In this document: positions 9,573-17,929 of the stretch, piece after piece
Numbering within the stretch: the first letter of the stretch is position 1
How the letters are laid out: every line of letters begins with the position of its first letter
Source: Streptosporangium lutulentum
GTDB lineage: Bacteria > Actinomycetota > Actinomycetes > Streptosporangiales > Streptosporangiaceae
Assembly: GCF_030811455.1 (NCBI RefSeq)
Contig: NZ_JAUSQU010000001.1
Location: forward strand, 186,001 to 250,000
Direction: 5' to 3'
DNA length: 64,000 bases
Program-made: the position numbers and the translations under genes
The notes under the pieces: generated by a model
Seen by the model: the letters and a program-made list of their open reading frames with translations, nothing else
The model's database searches: none
Told to the model about the DNA's origin: nothing

Positions 9573-10031
9573 ATGGCGGTCGAAGTGGGGAAGCCTGCTC
9601 CGGATTTCGAGCTGAGCGACCAGCACGGCACGCCGGTCAAGCTTTCGGACCACCGAGGCAAAAAGGTCGTACTGATCTTCTACCCGCTGGCGTTCAGCGG
9701 AGTGTGCCGCGGTGAGCTCAACGCCGTCCGCGACGAGTTCGCCCCCGTCGTGCCCGAGGACGTCCGGATCCTCACCGTCTCGGTCGACTCCATGTTCAGT
9801 CACCGAGCGTGGGCGGATCAGGAAGGTTACAACTTTCCCCTGCTCTCCGACTTCTGGCCTCATGGGCAGGTCGCGCAGGCGTACGGTGTGTTCGATGAGG
9901 AGAAGGGCCGCGCGAACCGGGGCACCTTCATCATCGATGGCGAGGGCGTGGTCCGCTGGAGCGTGGTGAATCCGAGCCCGCAGGCACGCGACATCGCCGA
10001 GTACCGCAAGGTGCTCGCCGAACTTTCCTAA
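9573..10031 (+). CDS. Peroxiredoxin, AhpE type
   Basis: 152 aa thiol peroxidase of the AhpC/TSA superfamily. The ATG at 9573 (MAVEVGKPAPDFELSDQHG) is preceded by GGAGG; an in-frame upstream ATG at 9537 sits on the terminator and is unlikely. The peroxidatic Cys lies in the family motif FYPLAFSGVCRGEL, preceding the conserved Arg-containing segment. No resolving Cys is evident, consistent with one-Cys AhpE-like enzymes that are reduced by mycothiol or mycoredoxin. It detoxifies hydroperoxides and peroxynitrite in the cytoplasm. Confidence 0.92.
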   Translation: MAVEVGKPAPDFELSDQHGTPVKLSDHRGKKVVLIFYPLAFSGVCRGELNAVRDEFAPVVPEDVRILTVSVDSMFSHRAWADQEGYNFPLLSDFWPHGQVAQAYGVFDEEKGRANRGTFIIDGEGVVRWSVVNPSPQARDIAEYRKVLAELS

Positions 10032-10090
10032 GCGGTGATCCGGCAGACGCCCTCGTGGCGCCGGCCGGTCTCGACCTCTCGGAGGCGATC

Positions 10091-10402
10091 ATGCCCTGCT
10101 TCTCCTGCGGGGCCAGGCAGACCGACCCGGTCCGTGGCGCGAGCCCGTGGAAGCGCGGGGTGCGCCGGGAAACCCAGGTGCTCATCTGCCCGGACTGCCA
10201 GCGAGCACACGATCTCAACCTCGACGCGTGCTCCTCGTGCGGCTCCGTGGCGCTCATCTGCCGGCTCGGCGAGGTGGAATGCAGGTCCTGCGGCTCGGTA
10301 CGGCTCGCGCAGAGTGACGACCAGCTCGCGGTGGCCCACGCGCCCGGCCTCGCGGACGAGGTGGAGGCCGCGTTGAACCGGGTTCTCGGCCGGGTGCACT
10401 GA
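10091..10402 (+). CDS. Small zinc-ribbon protein
   Basis: 103 aa. I start at ATG 10091 because GGAGG is six bases upstream; an upstream GTG at 10055 has no such site. Three CxxC knuckles (CFSCG, CPDCQ, CSSC) and a fourth (CRSCG) suggest one or two structural zinc sites. The C-terminal helix is plain. Such ribbons bind nucleic acid or act as scaffolds, and no specific function can be given. It lies 59 bases after the peroxiredoxin stop and may share its transcript. Confidence 0.75.
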   Translation: MPCFSCGARQTDPVRGASPWKRGVRRETQVLICPDCQRAHDLNLDACSSCGSVALICRLGEVECRSCGSVRLAQSDDQLAVAHAPGLADEVEAALNRVLGRVH

Positions 10403-10506
10403 TGCTCTTCAGCCCACCGGTGATCACAGTGGGGCAATAGGGTCGTTTTGGTGTGCGCTAAGGTCGTCAAGCTCGGTTCCGCCCCTTCGACCCGCTGGAT
10501 GCGTGC

Positions 10507-11538
10507 ATGAGCTCCTTCGTTGTGGCCCTTGACGTCGGTGGCACGTCCATGAAGGGCGGTCTCGTCGGCCGCTCGGGCGAGATCATCCTCACCGACCGCC
10601 GCGTGACCCCGCGCGACAAGGGTCCCGCCGCCGTCGTCGGAGCGATCCGGTCCTTCATCGACGAACTCGCCGTCGCGGGCGGCGGCACCCCCGCCGGAGT
10701 CGGCCTGGCCGTACCCGGCCTGGTCACCGCGGACACGGCGCTCTACTCCGCCAACATCGGCTGGCGTGACGTTCCGGCGGCGGATTTCGTCCCCCTGGAC
10801 GTTCCCGTCATGCTCGGTCACGACGTGCGCACCGGCGGTCTCGCGGAGAGCGTGCTCGGCGCGGGCCGCGAGATCTCCGACTTCCTGTTCCTGCCCATCG
10901 GCACCGGCATCGCGGGCGCGATCATCCTGAAGGGCGAGCCGTACGGCGGCACCTCCGGCTGGGGCGGCGAGATCGGTCACATCCCGGTCTTCCCCACCGG
11001 TGAGCCGTGTGCCTGCGGCCAGATCGGCTGCCTGGAGACCTACGCCTCCGCCTCCGCCGTGGCCCGCCGTTACTCCGCCCGGGTCGCCGGCACGCCGACC
11101 TCGCCAGACGCGTCGGCCACGTCGGCTTCGCGCGCCTCGTCGTCTTTCGCGGCCACCGCCGCCTCCCCCGGAGTGCCTGTCACGGCCGAGCAGGTCGCCG
11201 CTTTGACCGCATCCGGTGACCCCGTGGCCATGGAAGTGTGGGACGACGCCGTCGAGGCCCTGTCTTTCGCCCTCGCCACCTACACGCTGCTCCTCGACCC
11301 CGCCGCGATCGTCCTCGGGGGCGGCCTGGCCGAAGCCGGCCGCATCCTGTCCGACCCCCTGGCCGAACGCCTCCAGGAGCGCCTCGCCTTCCGTGACGCC
11401 CCTCCTCTCCGCTCAGCGGTCCTGGGCATGCGCGCGGGCATGCTCGGCGCGGCCCTCCTGGGCTGGCGCGCCGCCGGAGTCCCTGACGCGGGTGCCACGT
11501 GGCCGCTCGATGTACTGAAATCCTCTCGGGTGGCGTAG
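10507..11538 (+). CDS. ROK family sugar kinase (glucokinase-like)
   Basis: 343 aa. The N-terminal phosphate-binding motif is VALDVGGTSMKGGLVG, and the central GTGIAGAIILKG segment follows. The ROK signature EIGHIPVFPTGEPCACGQIGCLETYAS includes the zinc-binding CxCGxxGC. There is no N-terminal HTH, so it is a kinase and not a repressor; glucose is the likeliest substrate. An unusual Ser/Ala/Thr-rich stretch of about 30 residues (roughly 195-222) is inserted after the signature and is probably a surface loop. Confidence 0.9.
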   Translation: MSSFVVALDVGGTSMKGGLVGRSGEIILTDRRVTPRDKGPAAVVGAIRSFIDELAVAGGGTPAGVGLAVPGLVTADTALYSANIGWRDVPAADFVPLDVPVMLGHDVRTGGLAESVLGAGREISDFLFLPIGTGIAGAIILKGEPYGGTSGWGGEIGHIPVFPTGEPCACGQIGCLETYASASAVARRYSARVAGTPTSPDASATSASRASSSFAATAASPGVPVTAEQVAALTASGDPVAMEVWDDAVEALSFALATYTLLLDPAAIVLGGGLAEAGRILSDPLAERLQERLAFRDAPPLRSAVLGMRAGMLGAALLGWRAAGVPDAGATWPLDVLKSSRVA

Positions 11539-11570
11539 GGTGTTGTCCCGTGTGTCCGACGGGATTTCCC

Positions 11571-11645
11571 GGGCGCTTAGCTCAGCGGTAGAGCGCTCGC
11601 CTTACAAGCGAGATGTCACTGGTTCGAACCCAGTAGTGCCCACCA
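11571..11645 (+). tRNA. tRNA-Val (anticodon UAC)
   Basis: A complete cloverleaf: the acceptor stem GGGCGCT pairs with AGTGCCC, the anticodon loop is CTTACAA with anticodon TAC, and the T loop is GGTTCGAACCC. CCA is encoded at 11643-11645. Its 3' half (11597-11645) is the integration site repeated at 18820 and 33526. Confidence 0.97.
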
Positions 11646-11660
11646 GCCAAAACGCCCCGT
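11597..11660 (+). repeat. attL-type direct repeat (tRNA-Val 3' end)
   Basis: The 49 bases 11597-11645 recur exactly at 18820-18868 and 33526-33574. The match with the last copy continues 15 bases past CCA (GCCAAAACGCCCCGT). This is the bacterial attachment-site identity segment of the AICE array, and it regenerates a complete tRNA gene. Confidence 0.9.
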
Positions 11661-11682
11661 TTCTGATCTCCAGAACGGGGCG
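11652..11682. terminator. Hairpin after tRNA-Val, at the end of int
   Basis: CGCCCCGTTTCTG and CAGAACGGGGCG form a long stem between the tRNA and the 3' end of int, and could terminate both converging transcripts. It lies inside the element, so the element supplies the terminator. Confidence 0.65.
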
Positions 11683-11701
11683 TGAGTGACTAACTGGGTG
11701 A

Positions 11702-12874
11702 CTAACTCCCGAAGATGTCGTCCATGGCCTCCGCTCCCTGCATGAGCACCGGCCGGATCTGCTTCCTGTAGACCGTCTCCGTGACCACCGTGTTCCGGTG
11801 CCCGACGAGCCGGGAGATGTCCTCGATGGGGACGCCGGAGTCGGACAACAGCGAGACGAAGCTGTGCCGCATTTCGCGAGGAGTCCAGTCGGTGCCACGG
11901 AGTCCTGCCTTTTCAATGATCTTCCGCACGTCGCGGCGCACATTCCCCGCGCTCATGGCGGTTCCTTTCAAGGTGGAGAAGACAAGGCCCCCGTGCCGGA
12001 GAGCTTCCCGCCGGCCTTCTCCTGCTCTTCCCGTAGCGCCCGCAGCGCCTCCACACATCGCCGGGGGAGCTTGAGGGAACGGCGCGACTTGACGGTCTTG
12101 GTGTCTCCCTTCTGCCGTACAGAGCGCCACACGTAGATCGCGAACTGCTCGTTTTCCCAGCCCGTCTCGGTGACCGGCAACCACGCCTTGCGCTCCTCGT
12201 CGAACGCGACGACATGAGACCACAGGAGCGCGCGCAGTTCCTCCGTACGGGCACCGATCAGCAGCGAGAGCACCACGTACGCCCGCATACGCGGATTGGC
12301 CTGCTCCGCCAGGGCGATGATGGAACCGGCCTGCGCGAGCGTGAGCGCCTTGGAGGTACGGCCCTCGCGCCCATCCGGGATCTCACAGAGATCGACGACG
12401 TTCCGCTTCACCTTGTCGCGCCGCATGGCGCTCTTTACCGACCGGTTGAGGATGCCGTGGATCAGCTTGAGAGACCGGGGGCTCAGCTCACCCGTCTTGC
12501 TCGCAAGCCATCGGTCAACGTCCTCCACCGACAGGTCACGCAGCTTGCGCGCTCCCACCGCGGGGATCACGTGCTTGTCGGCGTATGTGGTGTACATCTT
12601 CACCGTGGTCGCCGAGCGTCCGGCCAGGCCGTGTTGCAGCCAGTACTTCACGGCGTCGGTCACCGTGTAGTGGACCAGAGCGATGGCCAGGCCGTCGTCG
12701 TAGTCGCGGATGATCTCTTTGAGCTTGTCCTTGGCCTCCGTCTTACTCCTGCCGCTGGCCTTCTTGACGATGCGCTTCCCGGCGGGGGTGTAGCCGACGG
12801 TCACTGAGGCGATCCAGCGTTCGCGGGTCTCGTCCCAGTGCAGGCCCGTCTCCCCGGCTGCGTCGTGTGGTCAT
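11702..12874 (-). pseudogene. int: Tyrosine integrase of element A (two frameshifts)
   Basis: Site-specific tyrosine recombinase of a pSAM2-like AICE. The natural ATG at 12874 overlaps the xis stop (ATGA) and encodes MTTRRSRGDG. Homology then continues in another frame (GLHWDETRERWIASVTVGYTPAGKR), so a frameshift lies near 12845. The body contains the SAM-like core-binding domain and the first catalytic Arg (SLLIGARTEELRALLWSH). A second shift occurs in a G5 run near 11990, after which REMRHSFVSLLSDSGVPIEDISRLVGHRNTVVTETVY supplies the HxxR, the H/W and the catalytic Tyr. With both shifts no full-length enzyme can be made, unless they are sequencing errors. Confidence 0.85.
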
Positions 12875-13077
12875 GCTGCTCTCGCTTCCTGTTCGAGGAG
12901 ATCGATGTAGTCGGAGATGGCCGAGGCCGGGATGAGCCGGGTACGGCCCTGGGTGACGGAGCGCAGGCGGCCCGCCCTGATCTGCTCGTAGATCACGCTG
13001 CGACTCATGCTGAGCAGGTGCATGGCGTCGCATATGCGATACAGCCGCCGTTCACCGGGCGGTCCGGGTGCTGTCAT
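12871..13077 (-). CDS. xis: Excisionase / helix-turn-helix protein
   Basis: 68 aa MerR-like HTH_17 protein (RLYRICDAMHLLSMSRSVIYEQIRAGRLRSVTQGRTRLIPASAISDYI), the standard excisionase of AICEs. It bends the att DNA and directs the integrase toward excision. It overlaps rep upstream and int downstream by four bases each, giving a rep-xis-int operon as in pSAM2. Confidence 0.88.
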   Translation of the reverse strand: MTAPGPPGERRLYRICDAMHLLSMSRSVIYEQIRAGRLRSVTQGRTRLIPASAISDYIDLLEQEARAA

Positions 13078-14573
13078 CCGTCCTCCCGCTCGGTGGCGAT
13101 CTTCCGAGCGGTGGCGACCTTCTGGCGGATGTGCTCGGCCATGATCGCCTCACCGGGGGAGTAGCCCGATCCGGCGAACCGCCAGTGACCGAGAACGAGC
13201 GTCGTCTCGTCGCCCAGGAGGGGGAGCCCGTGCCGCTCACGGGCCTCCGTTGCGCGGTGGGTGGCGCGCACCTGCCGGAGATCGCCCAGCGTGGTGGAGT
13301 AACGGCGTGACTTGGATGAGAAGTGGCCCCGAAATCCCAGCATGTGCGACCAAGGCCGCAGCCGGAGCGCTGTGAACTCCGGGCGTGCGCCCAGCTCCCA
13401 GCAGGTGCGGATCATCCGCCGGGCATGCGCGGTGACCGGGAGCGCGTCCAGGTGCAGCCCCGGCTTCAAGCCCGTCCCGTGACAGCGCCCGCACGAGACC
13501 ATCAGGCTCAACCGCCCCCGACCGCCGCAGGCCGGACACGACAGCCGGTGATCGATGGTGCCGGAGGCTTCGGCACCCTTGGTGGCGTACTTGGCGATGT
13601 AGCCGGCCACCGCTCGCTCACTGAGCCCGTCCGCCGCCTGGTCGAGCAGGATAGGCCGGATGTCGAGCTGATCACCCCAGACCAGATCCCACCGTCCGAG
13701 ATCGCTCGGGGGAGAGGTGACCGTGACCCGCTGGACGGCCGGAGGGATCGCCCGGGTGAGCAGGTCGTGATCGGCCCAGTCCGGAGGGATCTCACTGCCG
13801 CCTCCCGGACCGTCGAGCCGGACGATGGCGTGGAAGTGCACCAGGCCGCGTCGCTGGTACTCGGCCACCTTGGCGAACGACACCCGGACCCGTTTGGTGA
13901 ACTCCCGGCGGCTCAGCCCCGCTTCGCTGGCCAGGGTGCGTCGTACTTCCAGGGTGAAGCGGTGCCAGAGAGCGCCCGCGTGAGCCTGCCAGAGCACCGC
14001 GCCCACGTAGTCGTAACACTGGCCGCAGATGGGTTGCCCGAGCCGTTCGTCTCCTGACTCGTGGCGAGCATGGCAGCCGACCGGATGCCCGTGCTCACAG
14101 ACCTTGTCATGCTTACGGGGACGGCAGGCTCGCACCGTCCCGTTCTTTTCTCGCCGTGTGTGTACCGGTCCGAAGGAGGGAGCGGTGAGCGTGACGAACG
14201 CCCGAGGATGTTCGCTCACCTCCTGGGGGACACCCTTGCCGCCGGACAGGCCCGCCCGGATGAGTTGGAAGGTGTCGGCCCGATAGACCTCTGAGCAGGA
14301 CGGACATACCGAGGCCCGCCGGTTGCCGCAGGCCACCAGCAGATGCCCGGACGGCTCATCCGTCGTGCGGTAGCTGTGCAGCACCTCACCGCTGGTCGCG
14401 TTGACGATCAGCGACTCGCCCGTCAGGTGTACCGGGTGGGCGCATCCTCCGGTCGCGGCGACCATGGAGCGCCATCGGTCGTAGCCCGGATCGTTGATCA
14501 CCCGTGCGAGATCGATCAGCCATTCCGGTTGCTGGTCGATGGCGCGGTGCTGTGGCTCCTCCGTGCTGTTCAT
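13074..14573 (-). CDS. AICE replication initiator, RepSA-like, HUH type
   Basis: 499 aa rolling-circle initiator. The metal-binding HUH motif is visible as RRGLVHFHAIVRLDG, and the nicking Tyr region as VAGYIAKYATKGAE. Zinc-ribbon cysteines occur near residues 70 (CPSC) and 348-372 (CPACGGRGRL ... CGRCHGTG). This architecture matches the pSAM2 RepSA family, which replicates the excised circle. It is the first gene of the minus-strand operon with xis and int. The promoter region it shares with the GntR gene carries repeated CAACACGTGCTAC boxes. Confidence 0.88.
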   Translation of the reverse strand: MNSTEEPQHRAIDQQPEWLIDLARVINDPGYDRWRSMVAATGGCAHPVHLTGESLIVNATSGEVLHSYRTTDEPSGHLLVACGNRRASVCPSCSEVYRADTFQLIRAGLSGGKGVPQEVSEHPRAFVTLTAPSFGPVHTRREKNGTVRACRPRKHDKVCEHGHPVGCHARHESGDERLGQPICGQCYDYVGAVLWQAHAGALWHRFTLEVRRTLASEAGLSRREFTKRVRVSFAKVAEYQRRGLVHFHAIVRLDGPGGGSEIPPDWADHDLLTRAIPPAVQRVTVTSPPSDLGRWDLVWGDQLDIRPILLDQAADGLSERAVAGYIAKYATKGAEASGTIDHRLSCPACGGRGRLSLMVSCGRCHGTGLKPGLHLDALPVTAHARRMIRTCWELGARPEFTALRLRPWSHMLGFRGHFSSKSRRYSTTLGDLRQVRATHRATEARERHGLPLLGDETTLVLGHWRFAGSGYSPGEAIMAEHIRQKVATARKIATEREDG

Positions 14574-14607
14574 GACGTCCTCCTTCGCTCGCTTCCAACA
14601 GGTGATT

Positions 14608-14659
14608 CAACACGTGCTACGTCTTGGCCCATGTGGACATGGTAAACAACACGTGCTAC
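14608..14659. promoter_or_regulatory. Direct-repeat operator between rep and gntR
   Basis: CAACACGTGCTAC occurs at 14608-14620 and again at 14647-14659, 39 bases apart. It sits between the divergent rep and GntR genes and has a palindromic CACGTG core. By analogy with KorSA of pSAM2 these are likely binding sites of the adjacent GntR protein, repressing rep and its own gene. Confidence 0.6.
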
Positions 14660-14699
14660 CTCTTGTAAAGAGCAAACGTGGAAGAAGGAGGACTTCGGC

Positions 14700-15542
14700 A
14701 TGACCGACGACAAGGGCGCAGCCCGCTGGCGAATCATCGCCGACCTCTTGCGCTCCGACGTGGTCCAAGACCACTACCAACCCGGACAGGCACTGCCCGG
14801 CGAAGCGTTCCTCGCTTCCGAGTACGCCACCTCCCGCCCGACGATCCGCAAGGCCATCGCCCAGCTCGTCGGTGAAGGGCTGCTCACCGTCGCCCACGGC
14901 CGCGGCACCTTCGTTCGCCCCACCCCTGACCGCCGCCTGATTTTGATGGGCGGCTCAGCGCGCGAAGACCTGCTCAGCCCCACGTACGACCCCGCCAAGC
15001 AGGGATGGGAACACGTCACCGTCGCCAGCGAGGCCGAACGCACCGCAGGCCGCGTCACCCCCAACTCGGCACTGTTCATGAGCATCGAAGGTGCCAAGGC
15101 CGACGTTCTGGGCGTGCGCCGGGGGCGGATGGGCGTCTACCGCTACGCCTACTGGCAGCACACCAAGACCCGCGCCCGCATCCACCTGTACTCCTACCTC
15201 CTGGCCGACCAGGTCGCCACCATTACCGGCGAAGGCAGAGGTATGGAGATCGACTCCGAGATCGAACCCGAGGACTACTACGCCCACCTGGAGCGCACCC
15301 ACGGTCCGCTGCGCTGGATCACCTCGGTCCACACCCAGATGCCGTACGGCGAGACCTACGAGGACCTCCACATGGAACCCATCGGCACACCCTTGTTGCT
15401 GATCCGCCGGCTGATGCTCAGCAAGGACGGCCGCCCGCTGGAGTTCACCGAGATCGAAGCCCCCGGCGACCGCTTCGAAGCCGCAGCAGCCAGCGAACAC
15501 GACCAGGCCGGATCAGACGGACAGGTCTCACTCAGGGTGTAG
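14700..15542 (+). CDS. GntR/HutC-family regulator, KorSA-like
   Basis: 280 aa. The N-terminal winged HTH (YATSRPTIRKAIAQLVGEGLLTVAHGRGTFVRP, about 42-74) is followed by a UTRA-type ligand-binding domain ending in RLMLSKDGRPLEFTEIEAPGDR. Divergent placement next to rep matches korSA, the repressor of replication and excision in AICEs. Its likely operators are the CAACACGTGCTAC repeats just upstream. The ligand is unknown. Confidence 0.88.
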   Translation: MTDDKGAARWRIIADLLRSDVVQDHYQPGQALPGEAFLASEYATSRPTIRKAIAQLVGEGLLTVAHGRGTFVRPTPDRRLILMGGSAREDLLSPTYDPAKQGWEHVTVASEAERTAGRVTPNSALFMSIEGAKADVLGVRRGRMGVYRYAYWQHTKTRARIHLYSYLLADQVATITGEGRGMEIDSEIEPEDYYAHLERTHGPLRWITSVHTQMPYGETYEDLHMEPIGTPLLLIRRLMLSKDGRPLEFTEIEAPGDRFEAAAASEHDQAGSDGQVSLRV

Positions 15543-15823
15543 TGGGCTCAGACTTTCTTTACTGGTTCAAGGCGGCGGCGCGCCGCGCCGTCGCACGGCC
15601 CTCCCGCCGCCCGCCGTCCGGGCGTGCGGCGTGGGCGCCGGTCCCGAACGGCGGCGGGAATCGGCCCGCCCGCCGCACCGCCCAGCCGCCGCACTCGACC
15701 ATCGCCCGCCGCAGTGGGGTCGCACCACCGCCCGCAAGGTCGCTTCAGCCATCGGATCCGGCCGTTCTGCTTTACGATTGAGAGTTCGCGCACCAGGGGC
15801 ATGATCTCGTAACATCCGTCGCT
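15543..15823. other. GC-rich gap in element A
   Basis: I see no gene. The stretch is rich in CCGCC and CGGCGG runs with many short inverted repeats, which might serve as a single-strand origin or a transfer site of the AICE, but no recognisable origin motif is visible. Confidence 0.3.
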
Positions 15824-16087
15824 ATGCTGCGAAACTTATTTCTTGGCGTAGGAACCCTCTTTATCTTCGCTGGCTTGTTTATGGTCTTTTTCGATCCTCT
15901 GGTGATCAACTGGAGCGCCAGTGGCACCGCCGTTATCGCTGCCCCCACTTCCGTTACCTTGGTGGAACTAATCAAGCCCGCCCTTCTCGTTCTTGCCGGA
16001 GTCGGCATGATGGTCGGTGGTCTTGCGGCTGCAACCACGGATCGCGGGAAAGATGCCTCCGGCGGGGGCACTTCGGCTCCGGGATGA
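15824..16087 (+). CDS. Small two-helix membrane protein, unknown
   Basis: 87 aa with two hydrophobic helices at about residues 5-25 (LFLGVGTLFIFAGLFMVFF) and 50-70 (LIKPALLVLAGVGMMVGGLAA), and a charged, glycine-rich C-terminus. I do not recognise the family. It lies in the cargo part of element A. Small membrane proteins in AICEs often assist plasmid spread, but no similarity supports that here. Confidence 0.55.
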   Translation: MLRNLFLGVGTLFIFAGLFMVFFDPLVINWSASGTAVIAAPTSVTLVELIKPALLVLAGVGMMVGGLAAATTDRGKDASGGGTSAPG

Positions 16088-16390
16088 TCGCCGTTCCGGC
16101 ACGAAGGCCGTAGGTGGTTGGGGTAGGAGCCGGATCTTCCCGTCTACCACGTCCCAGGCAAGCCCAACATCTCGGCTCCTCCGGACCAAGGCCGTCTGTG
16201 ACCGTTGGCATCCCATGGCCGAGGAACGCCTACCGGCTGACGTACACACGAAGACAGCCTTGACCCTCCGTCTCCGAGCTGTTGCCCCTCCGGGGTGGGA
16301 CGAGGCAGACGGGAAGATCAGGCAGGACCGGTGGTATTTGCGGCACCGCTCCAATAATCTAAGCGCGTCTTGATCTCCGAAAGGTGTGAA

Positions 16391-16831
16391 GTGCGCATAT
16401 TGGTCACGGTTATTGCAGCTACGGCACTCCTGGTCAGCTGCACTCCCAGCGGCAGCAACATACCTGAGGCAAAGCACGCCACCAAGACGACGATGTCAGG
16501 TGCGCCCCAGACCCTCGTCGATATTTCGCAAGGCGTTAAGACCAAAGTTCTACTGCACTATGTGGAAAAGCAGGGGATGGTCTCTATCTGGAGCGCGGAT
16601 ATAAAGGTAGGAACGTCTTTTCGGCTCGCTACCGACTGCGTCGGCGCAGATGGGACAATGATGGTACGAGTCGGGAAATCCCAGTTCCCTCGACGATGTT
16701 CGACCGGTCCCGGCGACATACGAACCAGCACGATTCCCAATAGGGTGGAAAATCGCCGCATTAAAGTAGAGGCGCCACCTGGCGCCAAATGGGCCGTCCT
16801 CATTGCACAGCCTTCAAAGGCGGATCAGTGA
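16391..16831 (+). CDS. Putative lipoprotein, unknown
   Basis: 146 aa from GTG 16391, which has an AAAGG upstream. The signal peptide VRILVTVIAATALLVSC ends in a lipobox-like LVSC, so the mature protein would be a membrane-tethered extracellular lipoprotein. The rest contains one Cys pair (DCVGADG, RRCSTG) that may form a disulfide. I know no family for it. Its lower GC content than neighbouring genes suggests recent acquisition with the element. Confidence 0.55.
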   Translation: MRILVTVIAATALLVSCTPSGSNIPEAKHATKTTMSGAPQTLVDISQGVKTKVLLHYVEKQGMVSIWSADIKVGTSFRLATDCVGADGTMMVRVGKSQFPRRCSTGPGDIRTSTIPNRVENRRIKVEAPPGAKWAVLIAQPSKADQ

Positions 16832-16986
16832 CAGCAACGGCAGACGGGATGATCTGGCGGACGGTCATACCGCCGTTCGGTTTCTATTTCTTGGGTCTGC
16901 CAGCTCTAATTTTTCCGGCTTGATTTGCCGCCTGCTGAAGACGCGGCGACATAGGTCCCTCCAGATCCCATGTCGCCACGCCCGTT

Positions 16987-17274
16987 CTACCGGGCACTTC
17001 CGGACAACAGGGCCGTCCAGATCACCCGCGCCTCATTGATTGGCCGGGGAAGGGTCTCTTGGATCCGGTGGCCGCTGTCGAGTTGAATGGTTCGCCGGAC
17101 GAACGCTCGGCCGCCGCCCTCGCATAGTTCGTAGACCGTGGCACGGCACCAGCAGGTCCAGGCCACCGAGCGTGCCCGTTCAAGCGTCGGGTACGGCTCT
17201 CGCCAATCCAGACGGATGTGGTCTCGCTGCGGCATCACCACATGCGGACTCAGGCACTCGTCGAGCAGAATCAC
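16987..17274 (-). CDS. Hypothetical protein of AICE operon (third gene)
   Basis: 95 aa from a GTG that overlaps the stop of the preceding gene (GTGA). Features are a Trp-rich middle (SVAWTCWCRATVYELCEGGG) and four cysteines. No known domain is recognised. It is the last of three overlapping minus-strand genes (17815 to 16987), so it is probably co-expressed with them. Confidence 0.5.
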   Translation of the reverse strand: MILLDECLSPHVVMPQRDHIRLDWREPYPTLERARSVAWTCWCRATVYELCEGGGRAFVRRTIQLDSGHRIQETLPRPINEARVIWTALLSGSAR

Positions 17275-17609
17275 GACGTGCGCTCCGCGACGCCCTTGGG
17301 CCAGTTGGAAGCCTTGCGAAGTTCTTCGTACCGCTGAGCGACGTAGTGGGCGACGGTGATCGGGTTGTCCGCGCCGTAGACCCGGTACAGGCGGCGGCCC
17401 GTCTTCGCTGAGATCTTCCCCGTCCACCAGCGGTAGGCAAGTCCGTCCGTCCAGACCACGAGATTGGTCCAGACGGAGAGCAGGGCGACGCCGTGGCCCT
17501 GGTGGACTTCGGCCGCGACGCCGCAGTGTTCGAGGCCGATCCGCAGGCGCTCAGCAGCCAGGGCGGCCGGGCATCGTTGAGCCAGCTCTTTCCTGTCGAG
17601 GGTGCTCAT
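17271..17609 (-). CDS. Hypothetical protein of AICE operon (second gene)
   Basis: 112 aa beginning MSTLDRKELAQRCPAAL; its ATG overlaps the stop of the upstream gene (ATGA). The sequence WTNLVVWTDGLAYRWWTGKISAKTGRRLYRVYGADNPITVAHYVAQRY is Trp/Tyr-rich, a style common to small actinomycete mobile-element proteins of unknown role. The frame extends upstream, but that part is a shadow of the neighbouring gene. Confidence 0.6.
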   Translation of the reverse strand: MSTLDRKELAQRCPAALAAERLRIGLEHCGVAAEVHQGHGVALLSVWTNLVVWTDGLAYRWWTGKISAKTGRRLYRVYGADNPITVAHYVAQRYEELRKASNWPKGVAERTS

Positions 17610-17815
17610 GACTCCAGCCCCTCCTGGTCGCGGAGCTGCTGGGCGAGTTCGGCAACGTCGTCGGCGTCGATCGTCTGATAGAGGCCACGACTCACCTCTT
17701 CGTCGGTAAGGTGCCGACCGTTCCGGGTGGCCCACAAACGACCCGCAGAACTACGCCAAATGCACCATCCGGGAAAAGCCGCCTGGAGGTCTTCCAGAAT
17801 TACGGGTGTTGACAT
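17606..17815 (-). CDS. Hypothetical protein of AICE operon (first gene)
   Basis: 69 aa (MSTPVILEDLQAAFPGWCIWRSSAGRLWATRNGRHL...). The sequence WxIWRSSxGRxWATR followed by a Leu-rich acidic C-terminus recurs in small proteins near XRE regulators in actinomycetes; the function is unknown. It is the promoter-proximal gene of the three-gene operon. It diverges from the XRE gene at 17930 across a region with a long dyad. Confidence 0.6.
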   Translation of the reverse strand: MSTPVILEDLQAAFPGWCIWRSSAGRLWATRNGRHLTDEEVSRGLYQTIDADDVAELAQQLRDQEGLES

Positions 17816-17862
17816 GGAGTAAGCGTCATTTCATTTAGGTGACGAACCCACCGCGTTCCAGA

Positions 17863-17909
17863 GACGTCCAGGACGTTTCAAAGTTAGAGTCGAAAACGTC
17901 CCTGACGTC
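17863..17909. promoter_or_regulatory. 16-bp dyad operator between the operon and the XRE gene
   Basis: GACGTCCAGGACGTTT (17863-17878) is mirrored by AAACGTCCCTGACGTC (17894-17909) with two mismatches. Each arm itself contains two GACGT-like boxes. It lies between the divergent minus-strand operon and the XRE regulator and is the probable site of that regulator. Confidence 0.6.
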
Positions 17910-17929
17910 CTCACTCCCCGAGGTGCACC

